DNA from: Acanthococcus lagerstroemiae
Taxonomy: Eukaryota > Arthropoda > Insecta > Hemiptera > Eriococcidae
DNA length: 64,000 nucleotides
NCBI GenBank assembly: GCA_031841125.1
Contig: CM063113.1
Span: 15,211,312 to 15,275,311 of the forward strand
Reading direction: 5' to 3'
This document shows, in pieces, positions 23,105 to 32,802 of the stretch (positions within the stretch are counted from its first letter, which is position 1; every line of letters starts with the position of its first letter). A program made the translations under genes and the position numbers. The notes beneath the pieces were generated by a model, which saw only the letters and a list, made by a program, of their open reading frames with translations, was not told where the DNA came from and did not search any database.

Positions 23105-23790
23105 CTAAAAAAAAGTAAAATCCGCCGCCGCCACCAGGAGGAAAAAAGCCACTGCGGGTTGCCTACCCTACCCCTTAGCTGCTCATTTCTCCAGGGTTAG
23201 CCTACCCTCGGGAGGGGGTTCATGGTGGAGGATGGAGCTCAGTAAAATCCGCCTCCGCCAGCACATCAGGAAGAAAAAACTCACAGCGGGTTGCCTACCC
23301 TCCCCCTTGATTGCTCATTTCTTCAGGGGTAGCCTACTCTTGGGTGGGGGTTCATGGTGGAGGAGGTAGCTGGGGAAGAGGAAGATCGCGGTGAAGGACA
23401 AGGAGGAATTGTGGTAGAGCAGGGCTCTATACACTAAACAGTAAAAGCCACCGCCTCCGGGAGAAAAAACCCATTGCGAGTTGCTTACCCTGCCCCTTAA
23501 TTGCTCATTTTTCCAGGGGTAGCCTACCCTTGGGATGGGGTACATGGTGGAGGAGGGAGCTTGGGGGACGAAGGTTGCGGGGAAGGACGAGGAGGAGTTG
23601 TGGTGGGGGAGAGCTCTCTATACACTAAACAGTAAAAGCCACCTCCTCCTTCCCCTCCGTGGAGATAAATTCCTAGTTGCCTCCCCTGTACCTTAATCTC
23701 ACGTTTCACCAGAGGTACTCTACCCCGGGGGGCTCCTCAGTGGAGGTGGGAGGTCCTAGAAAGGGAGGACGGCCACGGTAAGGAAGGGCG
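23105..23790. repeat. GC-rich minisatellite, unit about 190 bp, about 4 copies
   Basis: Each unit begins near 'ctctatacactaaacagtaa', continues through 'ccgcctcc', 'cgggttgcctaccct', 'attgctcatttctccagggg' and 'agcctacccttggg', and ends 'catggtggaggagg'. Starts lie near 23100, 23245, 23425 and 23610. Open frames across it are by-products of the repeat. Confidence 0.75.
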
Positions 23791-24721
23791 TTGCTGTGGG
23801 CGAGGAGCAACATGGTGGGGGAAAGTGACTGTGATGGAGGAGGACAGCTACGGTGGGGAGTGGCAGAGGGTAGCCCACCCCAGGGGGCGGGGGATCTTTG
23901 GTGGAGGAGAGAGCTCCTGGATGGTGTGGCGCCGTGTTGTTTTCATTCCATGGAAATTTTTTTATGTAGGGTAAGATACACTTAGGTTACTACGAGGTCC
24001 AGGGCCGTATTTACATATGTGACGGCGGGGGTTGGGCCGCGTAGCGGCCAGGGGGCTAAGTCCCCTAGTTAGTACCTATAATGTGAACCTGTATGAATTT
24101 TCATTTTCGAGTCTGATAAAAGCTAAAGAATGCCAAAGAAATCAGAATGAGTATTAAAAATCTTACAATTGAATGAGTTTCAGCCAGTCATGACAGAACG
24201 CTTTCAGATTTTCCAGGCTAGTACGAGAAGAACCCTTCAACATTTCTTGTTAACGACTAGTTGGAGAGTAAAAGCAGTGCGGCGATAGGGGTATGCAAGG
24301 TATGCAGTCGCTTACGGGCGCCAGGCACTTCACTCAAATGAGGGGCGCCAGAGCGCTCAAAACTTTACGAAAATAGGGCGCCTTCTTACATTTTGCTTAC
24401 GGGCGCCAAAATCCTACAGTCGCGCCTGAGTAAAAGCAGAGCTTATGCAAGGAGGAGAAGGGTGGGGTTGCTTGTCATAGGAAAGTTGGTAACATTTCAG
24501 TCGTTCTCCAACTAAAGTTCGGGAAAGTCGAGAAATTCTGGGACCCTTCCGGGAAAACAGATAAGACTAGGAGCTTTCTTTTGTTGCTCATCAACTGAAA
24601 TATAATATGAAAACTTAGTCAGGATTTCTAGAGTTTACACCCCCCCCCCTCAGAACATATTCTTCCCGCTGTGCGAAGGCTCTAGGTGAGAGCTGATAAA
24701 TATATTTTTATTCATTCCTGA

Positions 24722-24899
24722 CAGTGGCGTAGCGACGGGAGGGGGGGCACGAGGGGGCACGTGCCCCGCCCAATATGTTTACATAGTCCTCTAATATCGG
24801 TGATTTTTAAAAAATACCTCAATTTTCGACTTTTTTCCCCTTGAAAACCTATCTGTGCCCCCCCCCCCCCTTCGGGAAACCCCTATAGCTACGCCACTA
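24722..24899. mobile_element. hAT MITE with 8-bp target duplication
   Basis: Starts 'CAGTGGCGTAGCGACGGG' and ends 'CCTATAGCTACGCCACTA', the well-known CAGTGGCGTAGC hAT terminus. It is flanked on both sides by 'ATTCCTGA' (24714-24721 and 24900-24907), the 8-bp duplication expected for hAT. The interior has G-runs and C-runs and no gene. Confidence 0.88.
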
Positions 24900-24907
24900 A
24901 TTCCTGA

Positions 24908-26429
24908 AGTACATCTGACAGGATTTTTTTTTTTGCAACACACAGAGCATTACTCGAGTCCAACGCGAAAATCGCGAATTAATATAAGCCTCAAGTGAAG
25001 GTAAATTTTCCTCTCCACTGCAGCGCTCGATAAAACGAAATACGACTCAGATATTCAGAAGTCGTTTTCCTCGGTCGGTGGGGCACGAACACATCGTAGC
25101 CGTAATTCGGCACAAAACTAGTCTGAGAAAAAGAAATGATAAATAAGTCTACTGGGCACACGTACAAAGACATAGGAAAAAAAAAAACATTTCTAGGTTA
25201 GTGCAGATAGCCTCTATTTGACCTCGAGTTTGAATCGCGGTAATTGGTTATATTTTAAAATTTAGGCTCGACTCAAATGACTGCAGATTTAACCAGTTCG
25301 TAACTGGAAATCGGGACGTTCGAGCGGTAAACAAGCTATCCACATAACAACCGACTCTGTATAGGTCTTACTCCCAATTACGAGTCAAACCAGATGGCCA
25401 GATTAGTCAATGGTTCAACATGATCGTCGGGAATAATTTACTCGGTACTGTGTACGAGCACCCGTCACGTATACACTCACCTTAGTATTTTCTACGCCCG
25501 AATTTATTCCGGGGTTGACGGTGAATTTAATAAGGAAATAATACGTGCCCACAGTTCAGTCTGTGGTAAAGACAGGGAGGGGTCACCGGTACCTAACAAC
25601 GCATACATAATAACCTTTTCGGTATCCGAAATCTCTCCCGTCAGTCATTCGGTCGTATACATTTTTTTTTTCCTTCTTCGTTATTGTACTGTCAAGCATG
25701 AGTGTCTATCGACCTTTGCACTTTACGACCGGTGTAATACTTGGAAAAGTATAAAATCGAGTCCACTCGTATTCGTTTACAGAAATCAAGAGTGAGGACG
25801 TAAAGGTCACGCGTTTTAATTAACCCTCTTTTATGGCAAAGAATGACGAGCATGCACGAGTAAATTGAAAATATGTGAGCAGTTCGGAGTACGCCGTCCA
25901 ATTACACCCCTCGGCGTTGAGTCGACTTTGACGTACCTTAACACCTTGAAAGAGTGTCCGGAACATGAAAAAGTCACTGTTGTGCGACTGATTGGTGGAA
26001 AATCGTGCCCTCTATCACGCAGGCATTCGGCATGCGAGTTCTGATAGCCATTAGGATCAATTTCAAGATTAATTTCACCTCGACACACCTCTGTCCGTCT
26101 AATATCGGGTGAAGAAGAGGTTGTATTCAAAGTTTAGGCTAATTTTATCACAGAGGTCAGGGTTCTTTTCTCCTTGGGAAGGGCTTAGTCCCTGAGGTGT
26201 CCTGCTCCCTCCCGGAAAACGCATGAGAAGTATACATTGGAACGGCCAGCTTCAACAGTAGGTTGTCCCTTATTTTACTAGTTTTCGCCAATCGATTGAG
26301 TGTGCTCTGAAATTTATTCCAATGGAACTAGAAACTGGCTCAATCTGAGGTCATTAACCCGTGGAACTTTGACCTTGAACTTATGTGTAATACGGAGATT
26401 TTACAAAAAAAAAAAACTCGAATATCTCG
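24908..26429. other. intergenic, nothing recognised
   Basis: Scattered frames up to 99 codons without motifs. Base composition is unremarkable. Confidence 0.3.
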
Positions 26430-26755
26430 GAACATATCAACTTTAGGATCAAAATGCATAGAACATAAAATGTTCCTTGTTAAATTTTCTATAAAAAGAT
26501 CTCATAAAACTTTCCTCTAGAACGCATATTTACCGAGATAATAGCAAAAATGTGTGACAGTTTCGAGGAACGTGGCTCTTCTTTCATAACCGACCTTTAT
26601 TAGCTAAATCGCAGTTATCTAAAAAAATGTTCACTTTAGGACTAAAATGCAAATAACATAAAATGTTCCTTGTTAAATTTTCTATAAAAATGTCGTGTAC
26701 AACTTTTCTTTAAAAAACATATTTATCGAAATAATTGCAAAAATGCGTGGAATTT
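26430..26755 (+). repeat. two direct copies, about 193-bp period
   Basis: 'aacataaaatgttccttgtt' plus the following 'aaattttctataaaaa' occurs near 26463 and again near 26656. The preceding 'ctttaggatcaaaatgca/ctttaggactaaaatgca' is also shared. It is a short tandem duplication of an AT-rich repeat. Confidence 0.8.
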
Positions 26756-27129
26756 TCGAAAAACAGGTTTTTAGATTATTTTACCACTGAAATATCTATC
26801 CCCACTCTCACCAAAGACTTTCTCCCCCACCAGTTCCTCTTACTCATCTTAACCCCCCGCCCCACCCAGAGCCTCCATCTCTGTCCACAGCTCACGCCCC
26901 CACAGGAGCCATCCTCCCCCTTCAGGAGCTCCCTCCTTAACCATGAACCCCTCCTGAGGGTAGGCTACCCCTGGAAAATAGAGCAATTAAGGGACAGGGT
27001 AGGCAATCCGCAGTGGGTTGCCTACCTTTGCTGCTCTCTCCTCCACCATGAACCCCCTCCACGCCTATAATTTATCTTAAGTTCGACTATGTGTTGTATC
27101 TTGCGCCTTGAGATCTCGGAGATTATGAG

Positions 27130-27445
27130 TATGTCATTATATATCTTTTTATGTCTTATTATGTCGGTTATGACTTAAAACTTGGAGATCTTTTGTTAGA
27201 ACAGATTATGTCCTTGAAAGTAGCTGATCTGCCCCTGTAATTTTTTTGATTTTTAGGTAGGCAACCGCGTTTTTTTTTTTTTAGAGAGAGAAGAGAGATA
27301 GAGAGATATGTCTTTTTATGTCTTTTATTAAGCCGATTTGTCTTAAAACTTGGAGATCTTTTATGTTAGAACAGATTATGTCCTTGAAAGTAGCTGATCT
27401 GCCCCTGCAATTTTTCTGATTTTTAGATAGACAACCCGCAGTGCG
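27130..27445 (+). repeat. direct repeat, about 180-bp period
   Basis: The block 'cttaaaacttggagatcttt', '...gttagaacagattatgtcct' and '...tagctgatctgcccctg' occurs at about 27175-27265 and 27350-27440 with few differences. Both copies lie inside the right half of the inverted composite. Confidence 0.8.
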
Positions 27446-27516
27446 TTTTTTTCTCCCGGAGGCGGTGGTGGTGGTGGCGGTGGTGGATTTTACTTTTTTT
27501 AGTATATAGAGAGATA

Positions 27517-28749
27517 TCTTGCACCAGTGGAATAATATCTTGATAAAAACCATTGGGCAGTGTTGCAATATCATGAAGGAATAACTTTGCTGTACGTTTT
27601 AATGCAGTCTGAAGCATAGCAGTCAAGATCGGTACATTGGGCCTTATATTGGGGATTCGGGCCTTATGGGGCTCATTTACCTCATGCAATAAAATTAGTT
27701 TTTTCCTCCCATGAAAATGTAGTATTATAGACGAAGAAGTATATTTAGTTTTAGATTCATATTTTAGCGCATTCATAGCAAAATGGGGGGGGGGGGAGGA
27801 AGAAAGTCATTTATGTACGATTTAGATTTTGTTAGACACCCTGTGTATGTGTATTGCGAGTTAAGTGGATGGTATAGTAATACTAATGGCGGTATCACAT
27901 GGCACTAATTCGTTTACAAATTTTTTATAACTACAAGTATAAATATAATTATTGACCTTTGAATTTGGAGGAGGAAGGGATGGTAATTGTAATCATTTCT
28001 ACCCCCCAAAAAGGGGGTAAGTATTACCCGTCTAAACCCCTACCCCAGGGACGCCCATGTATTCATGAGTGCATTGTATTATTCATCCGTGGACTATTTT
28101 TTCCTCCGTTTAATATTTTCTCATACTGTGATAGTTACTACTTCTCCGCGATTTCGCCTGTTTCTTCCGTGCTGATACATGGTAGCCATTTTTAAATATC
28201 GACATTTCGATATTTTATGGATATCTTGTCAATACTATGATCTAATTTGCTGACGAACAACAGACCATAAAGAACCTGATAGATATTGTACACTTTGTAT
28301 ATTATCGGTACAGACTACATACGAGTACACTGCGCACAGTGTGCTACATTACGAAAAATTCCAACCACTTTCATCTGTGCTCGTACACTCGCGATCGCAA
28401 TTCCCAGACACGCTCGGGATCCGACGAAACATAAAACAGCGGAATCCGCTTCGCATAAAACAGGCGAGACATTTGTACTCGAAACGGTGGAAACGAAAAT
28501 TTTCGTACATAGTGGAGCTCGATACAGAACCGCAGCTCCGTATCCAAGCCAGAACTCTATCGTACTCTCGGAAAATTAAAATTCGACGTCGTTCCATCGC
28601 GTCGTTCGCGTGTAGTAACCCTGACACCACCACCCAAAGGCAAAAAGCGTTTCACTTTTATTTCTTCTACACAATTTTACTACATATTATACATATATAT
28701 ACACACACATTTTCTGCACAATACGACTGAATACACAGATACGCTCGCC
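27517..28749. other. intergenic, nothing recognised
   Basis: AT-rich, with a G-run near 27786. Plus-strand frames of 97 and 129 codons (28286-28730) lack motifs and overlap a minus-strand frame of similar size. Confidence 0.3.
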
Positions 28750-29190
28750 GTCGGTATTTTGCGCTTTTCTTCGCCCCCCCCCCCGCGTGGCCATCACCAC
28801 CATCGCCGCCAACAAGCGGCGCGGCGCGCTGACGTTACATTGCCGACGCAGTCGCGGCATGGCATCGCCATCGTATCGCCACCGCGACCGCCGCCGCTCA
28901 CGAGCCCCGAATTTCGAATTCCTCCGCGGCGACGTCTCGCGCCTCGCCGCGCGCCGCACGTGCTGCACGCCACACGCACGCCACGCTACACGGTGTTGCA
29001 AGAAAGCTTTCACGGGTTTTTCTCGCCGCGCGAAAATTTGATTGAGAAAAACGAGCGAGATAGGATACAGCGTCCGTTTCCACGGTAACCAAAAAACCGG
29101 CCGGATGAAACGCGCGCTCACTGCGATTATTATTGTAAATCAATGACGTAACGATGACGTTTGATTAATGGTCGGTGACGTCACGTAATC
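28750..29190. promoter_or_regulatory. CpG island with X-box and CRE-like sites
   Basis: 28.75-29.0 kb is strongly GC- and CpG-rich. Downstream lie 'GTTTCCACGGTAAC' (29076-29089), an almost palindromic RFX-type X-box, and three ATF/CREB-like sites: TGACGTAA (29144), TGACGTTT (29155) and a perfect palindromic TGACGTCA (29176-29183). This cluster resembles a vertebrate- or insect-style housekeeping or ciliary promoter. Open frames across the island occur in several phases and are not called. A candidate exon follows at 29.44 kb. Factor binding is inferred from consensus only. Confidence 0.5.
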
Positions 29191-29441
29191 GGTTGCGTCG
29201 GAGGCGGGTTGCCTTTTCTTTCTTCTTTCTAACTTCATCGCGCTCTCGCACTTTTTCTTTCTCACAGGCTTTCTTTCCCTCTTCTGTTTATTCTCCAGCT
29301 GCCCCATAGCTACACCTACGTCAGACTGGCGACGGCGAAGGGCGAACGTGTTCCGCGTAGGCACTGATAAGCAACACCCAGAAATAATAATTTACGTTTG
29401 CAAAAAGCCTTTTTTCTTTTTTTTTTTGCCACCTGCTGAAG

Positions 29442-29576
29442 AAGGTCAACGATCGGATTTCCCCGACTACCGTTCGCGGCTCGTCGAAATGTCGCGAAAC
29501 GCGGGAATCGAACGATGATAGTCGTACGCTGCGGGACTTGGCTGATAAGGCTCGGAAGTATTTTAATAAAGTTGAG
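29442..29576 (+). CDS. candidate internal coding exon (45 codons), host gene unknown
   Basis: A pyrimidine tract (29410-29428) is followed by an acceptor-like '...gctgaag', a 135-bp open segment with high CpG content, and a donor-like 'gag|gtaact'. Both splice phases are 0. The predicted segment opens 'KVNDRISPTTVRG' and closes 'DKARKYFNKVE'. No domain was recognised and no neighbouring exon could be paired with it. It would fit as an early exon behind the CpG island 0.3 kb upstream. It could equally be chance. Confidence 0.25.
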
Positions 29577-29904
29577 GTAACTTGACTTCAGAAGTATAGA
29601 CGAGCTGACGAGCCTTCCACCAGTTCCAGGGCAGCTATTCGGATGCTACCCAGATAGTTTGTGTACCTGCATTCCAGTAATGCTCAAGAAACCGTCATAT
29701 TATATCCCAGTATTTATAATAGAGAATTTTACACGCGAGTTGGTTTTAAGGAAAATAAGGATTTTGGGCACTCTTTTTTTTTTAATGCTCTGGCATTTCC
29801 CCTATATTATAAATATATCTAAGTTTTATGGCGAATGAACACAGCGTTTTGACGCAGAACCAATTCTGTAATTAATTGAGGAACTAAAAAAACAAGTGAT
29901 GATG

Positions 29905-30503
29905 ATAAGGTTATCAGTCTTACGACTGGTTTGATGCAGCTCTCCATTTCTCCCTATCTTGCGCGAGTTCTTTCAATTCGTAATAACCCTTGCATTTGAA
30001 ATCCTTGATTATCTGTTGAACATACTGGAATCTTTGTCGACCTACCCAATTCTTTCCTTTCACTGATCCTTCTAGCAGCAGTGATATTATTCCTGGGTGC
30101 GTCAAATTATGACCTGTTAGTTCATCTTTCCTTCTCTTCTGACAATTCCAAATATCCATTTTTCCTCCTACTCTGTTAAGTACATACTTCCTCATTCTTT
30201 ACCTTATCCGTCGATTTGATGCTAAGTATCCGCCTACAGCACCACATCTCAAAAGCTTCAATCCTTCTCTTCTCTGGTTTTCCTATGGTCCAAGTTTCAC
30301 ATCCATACAAGGCTACACTTCAAACATAAGTTTTCAAGAATCATTTTTTTGATTTCCAGATTTATTTTTGATTTGAAAAGATTACCTTCTTGATAAAATG
30401 CTAATTTGGCTTGTGCTATTCTACTATTAATATCCCGTTTACTCCTTCCATCTTTTGTTATTTTACTCCCTAAATAACAAAATTCGCTTACTTCCTCAAT
30501 TAT
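29905..30503 (-). mobile_element. LINE, 3' part (reverse transcriptase end and 3' tail), split from 46.35-46.93 kb
   Basis: On the minus strand 'STRIIEEVSEFCYLGSKIT' followed by 'DGRSKRDINSRIAQAK' is the standard post-catalytic segment of RTE/Jockey-like reverse transcriptases (V..F.YLGS.I..DG...DI..RI..A). It is followed by a decayed C-terminus (about 29920-30195) and a 3' tail containing the rc of 'gttatcagtcttacgactgg'. The upstream half of the same protein resumes at 46355 on the far side of the 15.8-kb insertion. A separate 3'-end fragment of the same family lies at 49460-49585. Confidence 0.85.
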
Positions 30504-30513
30504 TCTAGTAGAC
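30504..30513 (+). repeat. left target-site duplication of the 15.8-kb element
   Basis: 'TCTAGTAGAC' here pairs with 'TCTACTGGAC' at 46355-46364 (8 of 10 identical). In the LINE reading frame both encode the same Ser-x-Arg residues, as expected for duplicated target sequence. Confidence 0.6.
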
Positions 30514-30925
30514 AGAGCAAAAAAAGTGGGGTCTGCTGGAAAAAATTCCGAAGTTGATAGAACTTTTACAGGTTGTTTGGAGGTACTGTGGGATGACTCT
30601 GTCAAGTTTTCCACTTCGAGGACCTTGTGCTAACTTGAGGAGGACCGAAAAACCTTAAACTATTCGGACTTCCTTCGGTTTTTCGCTCATAACTTCTAAA
30701 CTAAGCGGGTTTCGACCAAAACGTTCAGTTTCAAAGTTGTAGAGCAATAAATTTGCTACAGTTTTGTATGCATAAACTTTTTCCTAAACCTAATATTAAC
30801 CGAGATACGGCCGATCAAAGTTAGAGGATTTTCTTAAAATGGCAAAAATTGACCAAATACGAAGGTTTTGACCCTCTAACTATCAATTACCATCAGTTCT
30901 ATGGTAATTATGGTAATGGTTATCC
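30514..30925 (+). repeat. left terminal inverted repeat of the 15.8-kb element
   Basis: About 400 bp matching the reverse complement of 45990-46354. Shared blocks include 'tggaaaaaattccgaagtt', 'tccac.tcgaggacc', 'ctaacttgag.agg.ccgaaa', 'aagttgtagagca' and 'taaactttttcctaaaccta', and finally 'atcaattaccatcagttcta'. Divergence between arms is obvious, so the element is not young. The 'aacttctaaa...gttgtagagc' texture is shared with repeats at 59.7 and 60.9 kb. Confidence 0.88.
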
Positions 30926-30929
30926 TAGT

Positions 30930-31505
30930 GGGATAAGCTACCAAAGCACCAAGGCGGTAGAATGTTATCGGCGTTCCTTGCTGAACTCCTCTACTAAGTT
31001 TGTGTTCTCCAAGACAACCGCAATCAGCACCATCACGCAGGCAAAATTTCTCTCCAACGACAAAAACAAGATGAATTTCATAACGATGCTGAAGGGTGAA
31101 CTGGAAGCTAAGGGGATCCAAGTCAAGCAGGCAGTAGAAGACGCTGATGTGCTGAGATGCTGAAGGGTGAACTGGAAGCTAAGGGATCCAAGTCAAGCAG
31201 GCAGTAGAAGACGCTGATGTGCTGATTGTACAGACTGCGGTCTCAGTTGCCGAGGAGTACAACAGTGTCGACATTACAGGAGAGGACATTGATCTTCTGG
31301 TGCTGCTGAATGCTTTGGGGTTTTCAAAGAAAAACGTCTACTTCCAGGCGAGTGGGAAGGGTAACACCCCAACCGCCCTTTATTCTTCCTGCTCTTTCAA
31401 ACACGGGCCACAGGACATACTCTTCCTGCATGCGATAAGTGGGTGCGACACCACCTCAGCACCCTTTGGAATTGGGAAGAAGAAGGTGATACAAGCGATT
31501 CACTG
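30930..31505 (+). pseudogene. arthropod XPG/PIN-like, Cys-tail protein, 5' fragment
   Basis: Two frames with tell-tale segments: 'KFLSNDKNKMNFITML', 'VKQAVEDADVL', then 'IVQTAVSVAEEY', 'ITGEDIDLLVLLNALG', 'KNVYFQASGKG' and 'ILFLHAISGCDTTSAPFG'. This is a multi-copy arthropod protein family. The acidic pair of motifs (EDAD..., GEDIDLL) has the order and spacing of the XPG-I/PIN nuclease core, so a nuclease fold is inferred. The N-terminus is cut at the left terminal repeat. A 71/70-bp tandem duplication (31085-31225) breaks the frame. The 3' side stops at 'KKVIQAIH', where viral-island sequence begins. The C-terminus resumes at 45.2 kb. A dead gene. Confidence 0.8.
31085..31225 (+). repeat. 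71/70-bp tandem duplication inside the XPG/PIN-like gene
   Basis: The unit from 'gatgctgaagggtgaactgg' to 'gacgctgatgtgctga' is present twice (starts 31085 and 31156). The second copy lacks one G in 'aaggggatcc'. The duplication shifts the frame. It may be real or an assembly slip. Confidence 0.92.
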
Positions 31506-31735
31506 TTGAAAACACTTTTCTGGGCATTCGCTGTTGAAGTCACATTTTTGTACATTCGCTGTTGAAAACACTTTTCTGTGTAAGTTTTGTACAATCCTAG
31601 ACCGAGTTCACATTTTTGTACATTCGATGTTGAAAACACATTTTTGTACATTCGCTGTTGAAAACACATTTGTGTGTAAGTTCTGTTCTCTGTAACCAAG
31701 TTCACATTTTTGTGTTGGTGTTAAAAGAATTGATA
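31503..31735 (+). repeat. 28-bp direct repeats at the left edge of the viral island
   Basis: 'CATTCGCTGTTGAAAACAC' followed by 'ATTTTTGTA' recurs about five times with small changes (starts near 31508, 31530, 31557, 31620 and 31648), interspersed with two longer related spacers ending 'gtgtaagtt.tgt'. It begins exactly where the XPG/PIN-like reading frame fails. A subterminal repeat of the viral element is the natural reading. The matching right end cannot be found in the corrupted sequence. Confidence 0.75.
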
Positions 31736-31744
31736 TTGTAATAT

Positions 31745-31782
31745 AAAGTGGTCGAGTTTCCATTTTTTTATCAGACCACTTT
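31745..31782. repeat. hairpin AAAGTGGTC/GACCACTTT
   Basis: Perfect 9-bp stem with a 20-nt AT-rich loop and a T-run after the right arm. It sits between the 28-bp repeats and the first island gene. A terminator or structural role is possible but unproven. Confidence 0.6.
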
Positions 31783-31850
31783 TTTTTCTAACTTGGATTT
31801 CAAGTGATTTTGGTTTGAAATCTTAATACTAAAAAAAATAATAAAAAAAA

Positions 31851-31930
31851 AAAATCGAAAATTGATAACCTAGTTTAAAATAATAAAAAAATAATATAAA
31901 AAAATCGAAAATTGATAACCTAGTTTAAAA
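31851..31930 (+). repeat. 50-bp-period direct repeat upstream of the first island gene
   Basis: The 30-bp block starting 'aaaatcgaaaattgataacc' and ending 'tagtttaaaa' occurs at 31851-31880 and 31901-31930, separated by 20 bp of A/T. It lies just before the start motif of the 261-codon gene, so it may be part of its promoter. Confidence 0.9.
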
Positions 31931-31945
31931 AAAAAAAAAAAATAT

Positions 31946-31961
31946 TATATATTATAAAATG
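31946..31961 (+). promoter_or_regulatory. start-codon motif TATATTATAAAATGG
   Basis: An AT-only stretch running directly into the ATG at 31959. One of six similar motifs in the island. Confidence 0.5.
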
Positions 31962-32744
31962 GAAATGATTGAAAGTAAAAGCAATAACTTTAATTTTGAT
32001 GACTCTACACATTGTGTATCTAAAAAGATACCATCAGTGAAAGTGATTAATCAAGAACCTGTAGGCTTCTGGATGTCTAATGAAAATTTGATGTCTTGTG
32101 AGTGGAGAAAAAATTGCAACGAGTCATGTTCAGGTGCCAGCTGTGTAGAACATTTTGTAAATACAAAACCGCACACAATTGAGACTCGAGATGGATCAAT
32201 TCAAGGTAGGATTATCGATAAAAATCGTATTTTAATCATTAGACGCCAACTTAAACTTATCAGACTTTCTCGAGATGATTACTCTTTTGCTGGTTATTGG
32301 GTAAAAGGAGATACAGACTATATTTCAGCACGTAAGTATCTCTTAGTGTTTCTAGATGAAAAGAATCATCCACTACATAAAGAACCAATCCAACTTACAG
32401 CTAGAGGTGTATTTCAGGTAGAATTTGATAAGAATTTATTAAAGTTTAGAAAAGAATTTAAAACAGTTTATAGTAAAACACGAGGTGTAATGTCAGATTT
32501 ATGGTATTCTATGCTTGTGTTCTGTCCTACTTTTGTATCAAACGTAGTAGGTTCTTTAAAAAAGAGTAGAGCATGTTGTATTGAAAATTATATTGTTCCA
32601 ACAGAATCTAATTTGAACTCTTTATGTGTAGGTAGAGATAAAGAAGTCTCAAAAATTGTTGAAGCTATGTTTAATGATTCTGAAAAATGGAAAGCTGAAA
32701 ATAGTAAACCTTTCATAACCACATTAGTTCAAGAAAATGAATAA
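31959..32744 (+). CDS. viral-island orphan protein, 261 aa
   Basis: Intact frame from ATG 31959 with strong AT-biased codon use (AAA, TTA, AGA) like the other island genes and unlike the flanks. I could not assign a family with certainty. Visible features are a Cys cluster at residues 47, 53, 57 and 62 (CEWRKNC, C, SC) that could bind metal, a basic beta-rich segment (about 83-105, 'GRIIDKNRILIIRRQLKLI'), an aromatic core 'YSFAGYWVKGDTDYISARKY' at 108-127, and a CC pair at 206-207. There is no signal peptide or membrane span. Its position as first gene after the subterminal repeats suggests an early or regulatory protein, which is inference only. The intact frame contrasts with the broken polymerase nearby. 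Confidence 0.8.
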   Translation: MEMIESKSNNFNFDDSTHCVSKKIPSVKVINQEPVGFWMSNENLMSCEWRKNCNESCSGASCVEHFVNTKPHTIETRDGSIQGRIIDKNRILIIRRQLKLIRLSRDDYSFAGYWVKGDTDYISARKYLLVFLDEKNHPLHKEPIQLTARGVFQVEFDKNLLKFRKEFKTVYSKTRGVMSDLWYSMLVFCPTFVSNVVGSLKKSRACCIENYIVPTESNLNSLCVGRDKEVSKIVEAMFNDSEKWKAENSKPFITTLVQENE

Positions 32745-32786
32745 TATTAAAGTTGTTATAATGTATTTTTATATGATTTTTCATAT

Positions 32787-32802
32787 AAAAATAATAAAAA
32801 TG
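32787..32802 (+). promoter_or_regulatory. start-codon motif AATAATAAAAATGG
   Basis: The AT-rich element runs into ATG 32800. The first codons (ATG GAA ATG) repeat those at 31959. Confidence 0.45.

Larger units (their letters stand above)
23091..27516. repeat. composite with inverted ends (4.4 kb)
   Basis: The left end 23091-23126 ('tatctctctatatactaaa' followed by 'aaaagtaaaatccgcc') is inverted at 27482-27516 ('ggtggattttacttttttt' followed by 'agtatatagagagata'). Inside the left end is an array of GC-rich units, and inside the right end are inverted single units (26850-27060 and 27420-27480). It may be a Helitron-like or foldback element, or two opposite insertions of one repeat family. 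No transposase or helicase was seen. Confidence 0.55.

Noticed and set aside
28687..29143. Overlapping 80-144-codon Arg/Pro-rich frames on both strands of the CpG island.
   Set aside because: Open frames in several phases are expected of GC-rich, stop-poor DNA. None has a domain or splice support.
31503..31735. Regularly spaced 28-bp repeats as a CRISPR-like array.
   Set aside because: Repeats are degenerate, spacers are absent or related to each other, and the context is an animal genome.
32737..32799. Upstream extension of the 138-residue orphan from 32737.
   Set aside because: The extra N-terminus overlaps the previous gene's end and lacks the start motif that precedes ATG 32800.
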